Origin: CAVTUU01 sp045804965
GTDB lineage: Bacteria > Chloroflexota > Chloroflexia > Thermomicrobiales > UBA6265
Length of the DNA: 23,380 nucleotides
Reading direction: 5' to 3'
NCBI GenBank assembly: GCA_045804965.1
Contig: JBJMMD010000030.1
Location: 1 to 23,380, forward strand
Position 1 is the stretch's first letter. Every line of letters begins with the position of its first letter. Under the pieces are notes generated by a model. That model was not told the DNA's origin. It ran no database searches and was given only the letters and a program-made list of their open reading frames with translations. The position numbers and the translations under genes were made by a program. Below are positions 13,971 through 22,144 of this stretch, piece by piece.

Positions 13971-15326
13971 TCACGGCCGCGCCGGCCGCAGGAATTGACC
14001 GCTCGGCTCCCCGACGGTCGCGCCATCGCGGACGATGGTGGCGCCGCGGAGCATCGTTCGCGTCACGCGGCCGCAGAAGCTCCGCCCGCGATAGGGGCTG
14101 AGGCGGTGGCGGTCGAGCAACTCCTCTTCGCGGAGGATGAACATCTCGTCGAGCGCCACGAATGCGAGATCCGCGTCGCGGCCGACGGCGAGCCTGCCTT
14201 TCGCCGGCAGACCGAAACGATCCGCAACATTGCTCGACATAATCTTAACAATCGAAGGCAAGGGCAGTTTTCGCTGATGATGCCCCTGGCTGAGGAGCAC
14301 TGGCAAGGTCGATTGGATCCCCGAAATTCCGCCCCAAATCCGGAAGAAGTCGTCGCCGGTTTTCATCGCGGCTGGGGCAGGGGAGTGGTCGGAGGTGACC
14401 ATCGGCAGCGTGCCGCCGGCGATGTGGTCCCACAGTTCCTCGCCCTCGGCCGCCGCGCGGAGGGGAGGAGCACATTTGGCGACCGCGCCCAGTAGTTCCA
14501 CATCCGCTTCGGTCAGTGCGAGGTAGTGCGCGCAGGTTTCACAGGTGACGTCGAGGCCCCGCGCCCGCGCCTCGGCCACCAGCGCGACTCCACGGCCGCT
14601 GCTGACGTGGACGATGTGGAGCGCGCAACCGGTTTCGCCTGCGAAGAAGATTGTGCGGTTGATCGCCTCCAACTCGGCGACCACCGGCCGCGAAGCGAGG
14701 TAGTCGCGTACGCTCGTGCGGCCCGCGGCGACTGCCCGCGCCGCAAGTCGACTGGTGATCGCCTCGCTTTCCGCGTGCACGGCGACGATCATCCCCAGCC
14801 GCGCCGCTTCAGACATCCCTTCGTACAGCGTGAGGTCGTCGACGGCGGGAAAATCGGCAATGCCGCTGTTCGCCATGAATGCCTTGAACCCGATCACGCC
14901 CCGATCTGAAAGCTCCTCAAGGCGGTCGACCTGACCCGGCACAAGACCGCCCCAAAGCGCGAAATCGACCCGCGACTGGCTGCTGGCGGCGGCGAGTTTG
15001 GTGCCGAACGCTTCCCCGTCGATAGTAGGTGGGGAGGCGTTGAGCGGCATATCGAAGCAGGTTGTGCCGCCACCCGCGGCCAGCGCGCTCGACCCGGTCG
15101 CCCAACCTTCCCAGTCGGTCCGGCCCGGTTCGTTGAAATGGACATGAGCGTCGATCAGACCGGGAACGAGGTGGCAGCCGGTAGCATCCAGTTCCTGGGC
15201 CGCCGGGCCCGGAATATCGGGGCCGATTTCGACGATCGTTCCGTCCGCGATGGCAAGATCAGCCTGGATGACGTCCCCATCGGAGACGACCGCGCCGCCC
15301 CGGATGATCAGGTCAGCGACGGCCAT
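13971..15326 (-). CDS. allB: Allantoinase
   Basis: This 451-residue amidohydrolase hydrolyses allantoin to allantoate. Binuclear metal-site residues are visible: HVH at 61-63 in PGLIDAHVHFNEPGRTDWEGW, the lysine to be carboxylated in GVIGFKAFM (148), His in VHAES (184), His in HIVHVSSGRG (240), and Asp in TSDHSP (313). The motif FNEPGRTDWEG is typical of allantoinases and not of dihydroorotases. I chose ATG 15326, which overlaps the end of allC by 14 bases; the frame also begins at an unlikely TTG eight codons earlier. It is the last gene of the uox-uraH-allC-allB run. Length is normal for the family. Confidence 0.92.
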   Translation of the reverse strand: MAVADLIIRGGAVVSDGDVIQADLAIADGTIVEIGPDIPGPAAQELDATGCHLVPGLIDAHVHFNEPGRTDWEGWATGSSALAAGGGTTCFDMPLNASPPTIDGEAFGTKLAAASSQSRVDFALWGGLVPGQVDRLEELSDRGVIGFKAFMANSGIADFPAVDDLTLYEGMSEAARLGMIVAVHAESEAITSRLAARAVAAGRTSVRDYLASRPVVAELEAINRTIFFAGETGCALHIVHVSSGRGVALVAEARARGLDVTCETCAHYLALTEADVELLGAVAKCAPPLRAAAEGEELWDHIAGGTLPMVTSDHSPAPAAMKTGDDFFRIWGGISGIQSTLPVLLSQGHHQRKLPLPSIVKIMSSNVADRFGLPAKGRLAVGRDADLAFVALDEMFILREEELLDRHRLSPYRGRSFCGRVTRTMLRGATIVRDGATVGEPSGQFLRPARP

Positions 15327-16587
15327 CGGCGTTCCCGTCGAGGTGGTCAAGAAAATAATCGATCACCTCGATCGCGACCGCGACGTCCTCGTTGTCGACG
15401 GATTCAGTCGGATTGTGGCTGATGCCACGCGCGCAACGGACGAAGAGCATCGAGACGGGCGTGAGATCGTACAGCGCGACCGCATCATGCCCCGCCCCGC
15501 TCGCCAACCATTCGACCGGGAATCCGGCCGCTTCGATCGCCTCCGCGAGGAGCCCGGACAGTCGGACGTCGCACGAGATCGAATCGGTCTGCTGCACGAC
15601 CGTCCAGGCGTGGTCCACCTCACGCCGCATCGCGATCTCGCCCGCCTTCTGCCGCAAGCGGGTGCGCGCCGCTTCGCGCACCTCGTTGTTGACATGGCGC
15701 ACGTCGAGACTGAGCGTGACCTCGCCGGGAATCACGTTGCTCGCGCCCGGCTCGGCGTGGATCTCCCCGACTGTCGCCACCAGTCCAGGGACGGTTCGCG
15801 CGGTCGCTTCCGCTGCCAGCACGAATTCGGCGGCGGCGCAGAGCGCGTCCCGCCTAAGGTCCATCGGCACGGTGCCGGCGTGGCCCGCGGCGCCGGTGAA
15901 GGTGAGCGCGACCCGGGACTGACTGGTGATCCCGGTCACGATCCCGACCGGAAGATCCTCGGCTTCGAGGCGCGGACCCTGTTCGATGTGCACCTCGCAA
16001 TAGCCGAGTAGGTCCGCCGGATCGCGCCGGGCACTGGCGAGGTTGTCTGGATCGCCGTCGAACTCACGCATCGCCTCGCGCACCGAGATCCCGTCGGGGT
16101 CAGCCAAGGCGAGCGTATCGTCGTCGAGCGAGCCCGCCAACGCCCGGCTACCTAAATAGGAACTGTGAAACCGCAGTCCTTCTTCGTCGGCAAACGCCGG
16201 GATTTCGACTGCAAACGGCAAGCGCACACCGAGGCGATAGAACCGCTCGACGCAAGCGACGGCGACAAGCACGCCGAGCGGTCCATCGAACGCGCCGGCG
16301 TCGCGGACGCTGTCGAGATGACTCCCAAGGAGGAAGGTTTTCGCCTGCGGGTGGTCGGATTCGTACCGGCCGATGAGATTGCCGGCGGCATCGCGCCAAG
16401 TTTCCAATCCAGCCTCGGCCATCCAACCCGCGACCGCATCTTGGGTCGCCCGTAGCGCGGGAGTGCCGTAGCGGCGGGTCAAGCGGTCTGGTTCCTCGCT
16501 GAATGGTTCGACCGCAAGCTGGCGACAGCGTTCGACGACGATGCGGGCGCGTTCGAGGGCATCGAGCCCCGCTCGTTCAGCTTCCAC
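15313..16587 (-). CDS. allC: Allantoate amidohydrolase (M20 family)
   Basis: This roughly 424-residue Zn-dependent amidohydrolase belongs to the allantoate/N-carbamoyl amino acid hydrolase family. The metal site is visible as GSHLDSV (His 90), FDGPLG (Asp 101) and FADEEG (Glu 135-136). Further family motifs are EVHIEQGPRLE, GAAGHAGTVPM, SGAGHDA and the C-terminal RCARGISHNPTESV. Sequence alone does not separate allantoate from carbamoyl-amino-acid substrates, but the position between uraH and allB makes allantoate the likely one. The start is uncertain: GTG 16587 overlaps uraH by 11 bases and gives the usual length; the frame is open to a TTG 66 bases further upstream. Confidence 0.88.
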   Translation of the reverse strand: MEAERAGLDALERARIVVERCRQLAVEPFSEEPDRLTRRYGTPALRATQDAVAGWMAEAGLETWRDAAGNLIGRYESDHPQAKTFLLGSHLDSVRDAGAFDGPLGVLVAVACVERFYRLGVRLPFAVEIPAFADEEGLRFHSSYLGSRALAGSLDDDTLALADPDGISVREAMREFDGDPDNLASARRDPADLLGYCEVHIEQGPRLEAEDLPVGIVTGITSQSRVALTFTGAAGHAGTVPMDLRRDALCAAAEFVLAAEATARTVPGLVATVGEIHAEPGASNVIPGEVTLSLDVRHVNNEVREAARTRLRQKAGEIAMRREVDHAWTVVQQTDSISCDVRLSGLLAEAIEAAGFPVEWLASGAGHDAVALYDLTPVSMLFVRCARGISHNPTESVDNEDVAVAIEVIDYFLDHLDGNADGRR

Positions 16588-16936
16588 GGTAGGTGCTGTA
16601 GGCCCACGGGGCAACGAGCAGTGGAACGTGATAGTGCTGACCCGGGTCGGCAATAGTGAAGCGGATCGGCACCTGGTCGAGAAATGGTGGATTCGTCACG
16701 CCTGGCTGTCCCGTGAAATAGTCGCCGACGGCGAAAGACAGTTCATAGGTGCCCGCTTTGCATTCATCGCCGGCGAGCAGTGGTTCATCGGTCCGGCCCT
16801 CCGCATTCGTCATGAGCGTTTTCAACAACGCCTGGGGAGTCGGTTTCCGGCCGACCCACCAGAGCTCGATCGCGAGCCCGGTCGCCGGCCGGCCGTTCGC
16901 GATGTCGAGCACATGCGTGGTCAATCGCCCCGCCAT
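16577..16936 (-). CDS. uraH: 5-Hydroxyisourate hydrolase (transthyretin-like)
   Basis: This 119-residue transthyretin-related protein hydrolyses 5-hydroxyisourate to OHCU. The N-terminal LTTHVLDIANGRPA, central GRTDEPLL and the diagnostic C-terminus YHVPLLVAPWAYSTYRGS are all present, including the terminal YRGS tetrapeptide that helps form the active site. ATG 16936 overlaps the uricase stop by one base (TGATG); a GTG immediately before it is an alternative start. GAGGGG lies 7 bases upstream of the ATG. No signal peptide, so it is cytoplasmic. Confidence 0.95.
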   Translation of the reverse strand: MAGRLTTHVLDIANGRPATGLAIELWWVGRKPTPQALLKTLMTNAEGRTDEPLLAGDECKAGTYELSFAVGDYFTGQPGVTNPPFLDQVPIRFTIADPGQHYHVPLLVAPWAYSTYRGS

Positions 16937-17874
16937 CACTCTGCCCCTCGCCGTATCGTGAGCGTGATCCCGCCGTACGCGGGGAAGGGATCGCTGTAGA
17001 CCTTCACCGATGGATCCGTTTCCGACTCGAAGAACGGATCCTTGGTCCGATTTTGCGCGTCAAAGCTCACCTCGGCAAGCTGCGGGAATCGAGCGAGCAG
17101 GCGCATTCCAATCTCATGCACCAGATGCTGGATCGATTCGCTCACGAACCGGTGGAAGACCGTTCGCACGAGATCGCGCACCTGCTCGGCGGGGACATAG
17201 GCGCGGTGATCATCGCCGATCGCGTCATCGACCGATGCATAGCGCCAATGCACGTCGAGATAGATAAAGAGCGGTCGGTCGCGGCGATCGGGTAAGGTCG
17301 TATAACCGTCCCGGACAAAGCTCGTGAAGCTGCTGCCGGTCGTTTTCAGCAACTGCATATCGACCCGGCCAGCGCGATGATCGGTGATGAGCGGCCCAGA
17401 CCCGCCGGTCGTCATTTCCAGCATCGCCGTCGCTGCATCGCTGTGACCGCGGTCAAAAAGCACGGTGCTGGGCGCAAATCCGCCACTATCCGCCGGCACC
17501 GGGGCCGCTGCGAACGGCAGCTCGCGGCTGCTCAAGCGCACGGTCCGCATCTCCGGATAGGTTTCGAGAAAACCACGGCCGAGGAAGGCGAGGAAACCTT
17601 CGTGGGTGGCGCCGTCGTAGGCGAGGGCCTGGCGGAGCACGAAATTCTTCATGCTGTCAGTCGCGACGACCATCCGGTTGTCGCCCTGGGTATAGGCGGG
17701 GAGGAAATGCTCGCCCAGCACCTCAACATCGACCAACATCGCGAAGATCGTGTTCGTCCGCCCACAAAACGCCGATTCCGGAATCGCCGCGATCCCGTCC
17801 AGCGGCCGCGCGTGCACGCGATAAACCGGAATCTGGTGCTTGCCGTAGCCGATGTCATAGCGGTAGGTGGACAT
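16936..17874 (-). CDS. uox: Urate oxidase (uricase)
   Basis: This 312-residue cofactor-free uricase oxidises urate to 5-hydroxyisourate and hydrogen peroxide. Recognisable active-site segments are the YGK lysine (residue 12), ATDSMKNFV with Thr-Asp at 72-73, SSFTSFVRDGYTTLPDRRDR with Phe 183 and the Arg cluster near 197-200, SESIQHLVHEIG with Gln 249, and SFDAQNRT with Asn 275. ATG 17874 follows GGAGG by 4 bases on the minus strand. It leads the tightly packed uox-uraH-allC-allB run; uraD lies upstream beyond a repeat-rich spacer. No xanthine dehydrogenase is in the window, so the urate source is not shown. Confidence 0.95.
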   Translation of the reverse strand: MSTYRYDIGYGKHQIPVYRVHARPLDGIAAIPESAFCGRTNTIFAMLVDVEVLGEHFLPAYTQGDNRMVVATDSMKNFVLRQALAYDGATHEGFLAFLGRGFLETYPEMRTVRLSSRELPFAAAPVPADSGGFAPSTVLFDRGHSDAATAMLEMTTGGSGPLITDHRAGRVDMQLLKTTGSSFTSFVRDGYTTLPDRRDRPLFIYLDVHWRYASVDDAIGDDHRAYVPAEQVRDLVRTVFHRFVSESIQHLVHEIGMRLLARFPQLAEVSFDAQNRTKDPFFESETDPSVKVYSDPFPAYGGITLTIRRGAE

Positions 17875-17925
17875 TGAACCTCCGGACTTGATCTATCGTC
17901 ACCGCGCCGGGGTCGCCGGCCCCGC

Positions 17926-18161
17926 CCGGGAATCAATAAGGCCCTTCCCCGCTCACACCCGGAAGCCGGTTAAGCCGACTGTTGGCCACGGGCGCCGCCC
18001 CGTAGGGGCACACAGCCGTGCGCCCGGGACCGTATGCGACGCGGCGTGCCATCTGCAACTGCCCGGTTCACCAGGTGGGCGCACGGCTTGTGCGCTCCTA
18101 CGTGACCGGCTTGGTTTCCTGCACCAGCCGGCTTGAGCCGACTTCCGTCACTTAGCCCGGG
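17926..18161. repeat. Composite palindromic repeat between uraD and uox
   Basis: The 334-base spacer carries nested repeats and no gene. Long inverted arms lie at 18001-18025 and 18077-18102; with one arm read in reverse complement they are GTAGG-R-GC-R-CACA-(A)-GCCGTGCGCCC. They are flanked by a direct repeat of GCCGGYTWRAGCCGACT (about 17974-17990 and 18127-18143) and by two CCCGGGAATCRAT sites (about 17926 and 18157), the second part of a near-palindrome ending CCCCGG. This resembles a REP/BIME-like or small non-autonomous element that entered between uraD and uox. Copy number elsewhere is not known from this window. Confidence 0.6.
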
Positions 18162-18208
18162 AATCGATCCCCGGATCCGCTGGTCATCGGCCCTCTTCCT
18201 CTGACCGC

Positions 18209-18739
18209 TCACCCTTCCTCCACCACATCCGTCAACCGGTACAAGCAAATCTTTTCGATCTCCTTGAGCGCGGTCGCGATCTCAACACCGCGTTCGTTGT
18301 CGAGACGTGACTGCAGTCCAGCCAGGATGGTCGCTTTCTTATTCTCGCGGGCGCAGATCACGAACGGAAACCCGAATTTGTCCCGGTACATCGCGTTCAA
18401 CGTGGTGAAGGCGGCGATCTCGTCTGGGCTAAGCTGGTTCGGATCGAGCCCGGCCGCGGCTTGCTCCGCGGTCGACTCGCGGGTCAAGGTCCCCGCCAAG
18501 GCCGCGCGCCCGACGAGATCGGGGTGAGACGAGATCAAGGCAACCTTCGCCTCGAGCGGCGCGCGTTGCACGACGGCGCAGCATTCCTGATGCAGGTCGG
18601 CGCGGTTAGTAAACGGCTGTGCAGACCAAACCTCGTCCGCGATCCAGGGCGAGCCTTCGAAAAGGAATCCAAGTCGACGCGCGAACTCCTCTTGATTGAG
18701 TGCGTTTAACTCCGCGATCGTCCACTTCGGATCGACCAT
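18209..18739 (-). CDS. uraD: OHCU decarboxylase
   Basis: This enzyme of about 176 residues converts OHCU to (S)-allantoin. Family motifs are TIAELNALNQEEFARRLGFLFEGSPWIADEVW, ISSHPDLVGRAA with the catalytic His near 72, STAEQAAAGL with the catalytic Glu near 92, and NAMYRDKFGFPFVICARENKK. I chose ATG 18739 because it matches the usual family N-terminus; ATG 18757 is equally possible, and the frame is open up to 18865. Ribosome sites are weak for both. It is on the same strand as uox and completes the urate-to-allantoin steps, but 334 bases of repeat-rich DNA separate it from uox, so it may be on its own transcript. Confidence 0.92.
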   Translation of the reverse strand: MVDPKWTIAELNALNQEEFARRLGFLFEGSPWIADEVWSAQPFTNRADLHQECCAVVQRAPLEAKVALISSHPDLVGRAALAGTLTRESTAEQAAAGLDPNQLSPDEIAAFTTLNAMYRDKFGFPFVICARENKKATILAGLQSRLDNERGVEIATALKEIEKICLYRLTDVVEEG

Positions 18740-19297
18740 GTCAACTCGACTCACCATCTCGCCCCGCGGCGGTCCCGCTGCTGCGTCTCCTTGGCTTGGC
18801 GCGTGGATCATACATCCTCGCGTCTGGAACAAAATGCCAACATCCGCTTTACATTTGCGGGCCACACGATTGAAGCGATCTTCGAGAAGTAGGCAGCGGA
18901 GTAACTGTCGGCACGGACAGCGACGGCAGCACCCGAAGCAGCAGGTTTAGCCGCTCCAATTACGCCTCAGTGAAGGCTACCGTGACATGCGACCAAGCGT
19001 GCACGATTTCGCAGACGCGCCCAAATCTAAGCGCGAGACGCAAAAGACTAACGTTCCATCCAAGGATCGAGCGCGTCCCGCAACCCGTCACCGAGGAAGT
19101 TGAACGCGAGGACTGTCAGCGAGAGCGCCACCGCTGGCGAAATGAGCATGTAAGGGTGACTTCGGAGATTTGGGGACGAGGAGAGGTTATCTTCAGTAAC
19201 ATCTTGACAGAACTGATAACCTCCGGCACCCTAGGTTCCCGCGAGCACAAGCGGCCAACCCCAACCGAGCGAACTCCACGCATCGAGGGTGACGAGC
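18740..19297. other. Divergent spacer between uraD and the sugar importer
   Basis: Apart from the permease tail (19048-19158) no gene is convincing. A perfect inverted repeat, GAGGTTATC (19183-19191) and GATAACCTC (19215-19223), brackets 23 bases that contain TTGACA (19204-19209). The 9-base arms could be an operator of the downstream sugar ABC operon. No clear -10 box is placed 16-18 bases after that TTGACA. The rest shows only short frames without protein-like character. Confidence 0.4.
19048..19158 (-). pseudogene. C-terminal fragment of an oligopeptide-type ABC permease
   Basis: Minus-strand translation from 19158 gives HPYMLISPAVALSLTVLAFNFLGDGLRDALDPWMER and a stop at TAG 19050-19048. 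AFNFLGDGLRDALDP is the hallmark C-terminus of DppC/OppC permeases. Similarity ends abruptly at about 19158 and no other part of the transporter is present, so this is the truncated tail of a lost gene at the junction between the uricolysis block and the sugar importer. Confidence 0.75.
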
Positions 19298-20887
19298 ATG
19301 GTCGAAGCTGAACCGGCGCGGCCCCAGGAGCCGCCACCATCGCCGTTGCTCCGTGTTGACCAAGTGAGCAAAAGCTTCCCCGGCGTCCTCGCGCTTCAGG
19401 ACGTGAGCCTCGACGTGTACCCCGGTGAGGTGCATGGCATCGTCGGGGAAAACGGCGCGGGCAAGAGCACCTTGATGAAGATCCTCTCCGGTGTCTATGC
19501 GCCGGACGAGGGGCAGATCCTGATCGACGGACAGCCGGTCAGCATCCACGATCCCCGCCACGCGCAACGTCTCGGCATCTCGATCATCTATCAAGAGTTC
19601 AATCTGATGCCGAACCTCTCGGTCGAAGAGAACGTCTTCGTCGGCCGGCAGCCGAATAGTGGCGGCGTGGTCCGCTGGCGTGATTTGCGCCGGCAAACGA
19701 GAGAGCTCCTTAATCAGCTTGGGGTCCGGCTCGATCCGGGCGCAATTGTTCGGGATTTGTCAGTCGCCGAACAGCAGATGGTCGAGATCGCCAAGGCGCT
19801 TTCGCTGAATGCCCGCCTCGTGATCATGGACGAGCCGACCTCGGCTCTCACCGAAACGGAAGCAACCGCCCTGTTCGCGATCATCCGTGGTCTTCGCGAG
19901 CGCGGACTGGCAGTCATCTACATCTCACATAGGCTCGAAGAGGTTTTCGAGATCTGCGATCGGGTGACGGTTTTGCGCGACGGTAAAATCGCGAGCAATC
20001 TTTCGATCGGCGAGGCCACGCCCGATCGGATTGTACGCCTGATGGTGGGACGTCCACTCGGCGATCTGTTCCGGCCAGAAGAAGCCGAGCGTCGCCAAGA
20101 AAACCTCGCCCAGCAGCAGCCGGCGGCGCTCCTCGAGGTCAAAGGACTCGGCCGGACCGGCACCGTCGAGGACGCCGCGGCGATTGTTCTCGAAGATATC
20201 TGGTTCAACTTACGCCCCGGCGAAATCGTGGGTTTGGCTGGTCTGGTCGGATCAGGCCGCACCGAAATCGCGCGCGCCATTTTCGGCGCCGACGCGTTCG
20301 ACCGCGGCGAGATCCTCGTTCATAGCCGCCCGGTCAATATCCGCTCCCCGCGCGATGCGATCAAGCTCGGGATCGGCCTGGTGCCGGAAGACCGTAAACT
20401 CCAAGCGCTCATCCTCAAATTGGCAATCCGGGAAAATCTCTCGATTTCAATGCTTAACCGTCTGAGCAGCTTCGGCGTCGTCCAGCTTCGTGTCGAACGG
20501 TCGATGGCGCGACGCCTCGTCGAGTCGTTGCGAATCCGAACGCCGTCGATCGACCAAAAGGTGCTCAACCTTTCCGGCGGCAACCAGCAAAAAGTCGTCA
20601 TTGCGAAGTGGCTGGCGCTGCGCCCGAAGATTCTGATCATGGATGAACCAACGCGCGGCATCGACATTGGCGCCAAAGCCGAGGTGCACAACCTCATGCA
20701 TGAGCTTGCTGGCAGCGGTGTTGCGATTCTGATGATCTCGTCCGAGCTTCCGGAGATTCTCGGCATGAGCGATCGCGTTCTCGTGATGCGCCAGGGCCGG
20801 ATTGCGGGAGAATTGACACGCGCGGAAGCAACCCAAGAATCGATCATGGCCCTGGCGACGGGCGTCTCGGCTGAGACCGCGGCATAA
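19298..20887 (+). CDS. rbsA: Ribose-type sugar ABC importer ATPase
   Basis: This 529-residue ATPase has two ABC domains, as in RbsA/MglA/XylG importers. Domain 1 has Walker A GENGAGKST (50-58), signature LSVAEQQMVEIAKAL and Walker B LVIMDEPTSALTE. Domain 2 has the usual degenerate loop GLVGSGRTEIARAIFG, signature LSGGNQQKVVIAKWLALRPK and Walker B LIMDEPTRGIDIGAKAEVH. ATG 19298 is preceded by GAGGG about 8 bases upstream; a GTG three codons earlier overlaps that site. The permease follows after 9 bases. Gene order ATPase-permease-binding protein is that of E. coli rbsACB. Sugar identity is inferred mainly from the binding protein. Confidence 0.9.
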   Translation: MVEAEPARPQEPPPSPLLRVDQVSKSFPGVLALQDVSLDVYPGEVHGIVGENGAGKSTLMKILSGVYAPDEGQILIDGQPVSIHDPRHAQRLGISIIYQEFNLMPNLSVEENVFVGRQPNSGGVVRWRDLRRQTRELLNQLGVRLDPGAIVRDLSVAEQQMVEIAKALSLNARLVIMDEPTSALTETEATALFAIIRGLRERGLAVIYISHRLEEVFEICDRVTVLRDGKIASNLSIGEATPDRIVRLMVGRPLGDLFRPEEAERRQENLAQQQPAALLEVKGLGRTGTVEDAAAIVLEDIWFNLRPGEIVGLAGLVGSGRTEIARAIFGADAFDRGEILVHSRPVNIRSPRDAIKLGIGLVPEDRKLQALILKLAIRENLSISMLNRLSSFGVVQLRVERSMARRLVESLRIRTPSIDQKVLNLSGGNQQKVVIAKWLALRPKILIMDEPTRGIDIGAKAEVHNLMHELAGSGVAILMISSELPEILGMSDRVLVMRQGRIAGELTRAEATQESIMALATGVSAETAA

Positions 20888-20896
20888 GGAGGCACG

Positions 20897-21928
20897 ATGG
20901 CGACGGAGACGGGCTCGGTCACCGGCACCTCTGCGCTCGAAAAGCAGCGACGGTTCGATCCGATCGACGTATTTGGCCGCTTCCTCCCCGTCCTGTTTCT
21001 GATCGTCCTCGTCGTGATCTTTAGCATCCAAGAGCCAAACTTCGCCTCCGAGCGCAATTTCTGGTTCCTGCTCCGCCAAAACTTCGTCTACGGCATTCTG
21101 GCGGTTGGGATGACGTACGTGATCCTCACCGGAGGCATCGACCTCTCGGTTGGTTCCGTGGTCGCGTTCTCTGGACTTGTCGCGGCCATCGCCGCCAAGG
21201 GAAGCAATTGGCGAGACGTAAGCCATCCTGATTCGGGCGGCGCTGCCGTGTTGTGGGCGGTGCTTGCGGCGATCGCGGTCGGTTCGGCTGCCGGCTTGAT
21301 CCACGGTTTTGCTGTGGCCAAGCTGAAGGTACCTGCCTTTGTGGTAACGCTCGGCGGGCTGGCGGCGTGGCGCGGCGCGGCGCAGGTCCTGTCCGAAGGA
21401 AAACCGATCAACAAATTCTCGACCGACTACCGCTACTGGGGTTCGCAATTCGTCGGTCCTGTGCCGATTCCGGTCATCTTGTTTGCCGCGTTCGTCATCG
21501 TCGGATACCTCGTGCTGCGATTCACCACATATGGCCGCGGGATTTACGCCGTCGGCGGTAACCCGGAAGCCGCGCGGCTCTCGGGTCTGAACACGACTGG
21601 TCTGATCATGAGCGTCTATGTCATCAGTGGATTCTGCGCCGGGCTGTGTGGTTTCATGCTCTCCTCCCGTCTGGGAGCATCTGAGGTCGTCGCCGCGCAG
21701 GGGTATGAGCTGACCGTGATCGCCGCGGTCGTCATCGGCGGGACAAGCCTCTTTGGCGGCGAGGGGAGCGTGCTCGGAACGCTGGTAGGGACCCTGCTGA
21801 TCGGCGTGCTCAACAGCGGTCTCGCCATCAACAACGTCAATCCGTACTACCAGCCGATCATTATCGGGCTCATCGTCGTACTGAGCGTCTATCTTGACCA
21901 GCTCGCCAAGCGCCGGCGTCGGGGCTAG
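20897..21928 (+). CDS. rbsC: Ribose-type sugar ABC importer permease
   Basis: This 343-residue membrane subunit of the BPD_transp_2 (RbsC-like) family forms the sugar channel. About ten hydrophobic segments are present. Signatures are GMTYVILTGGIDLSVGSVVAFSG, FTTYGRGIYAVGGNPEAARLSGLNT and AAVVIGGTSLFGGEGSVLGTLVGTLLIGVLNSGLAINNVNPYYQPIIIG. ATG 20897 follows AAGGAGG (20886-20892), which overlaps the rbsA stop. A 216-base gap separates it from the binding-protein gene; no terminator is obvious there, so cotranscription is likely. Confidence 0.92.
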   Translation: MATETGSVTGTSALEKQRRFDPIDVFGRFLPVLFLIVLVVIFSIQEPNFASERNFWFLLRQNFVYGILAVGMTYVILTGGIDLSVGSVVAFSGLVAAIAAKGSNWRDVSHPDSGGAAVLWAVLAAIAVGSAAGLIHGFAVAKLKVPAFVVTLGGLAAWRGAAQVLSEGKPINKFSTDYRYWGSQFVGPVPIPVILFAAFVIVGYLVLRFTTYGRGIYAVGGNPEAARLSGLNTTGLIMSVYVISGFCAGLCGFMLSSRLGASEVVAAQGYELTVIAAVVIGGTSLFGGEGSVLGTLVGTLLIGVLNSGLAINNVNPYYQPIIIGLIVVLSVYLDQLAKRRRRG

Positions 21929-22144
21929 ACGCTCGACGTTGAAACGGGAACTCAAGCGAACGTGACGTGAAAGGAGGGGAAGGTCGGGAAAGCAATCGGC
22001 CAGCCTGTGATTTCGACGACACGCGCACGTGGCATCTCTGCCTCAAACCGAGGGGCCAAAGGCGCTTCGTGCATTCAGACCAACCGCTGTAGAACTCGTT
22101 ACACGCGGACTGCAACCCGCACAGCGCGTGAAGAGGAGGAGACT

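Noticed and set aside
15250..16011. A 253-codon plus-strand frame opposite allC/allB
   Set aside because: It is the antisense shadow of conserved enzymes, with low-complexity Arg/Asp-rich translation.
18803..18892. A 30-codon plus-strand ORF upstream of uraD
   Set aside because: It has a plausible-looking translation (ending AGHTIEAIFEK) but a GTG start with no ribosome site, and it overlaps the possible 5' extension of uraD; not enough to call a gene.
20447..21955. A 502-codon minus-strand frame opposite rbsA/rbsC
   Set aside because: It is antisense to two well-supported genes and its His/Asp/Arg-rich translation shows no family motif.
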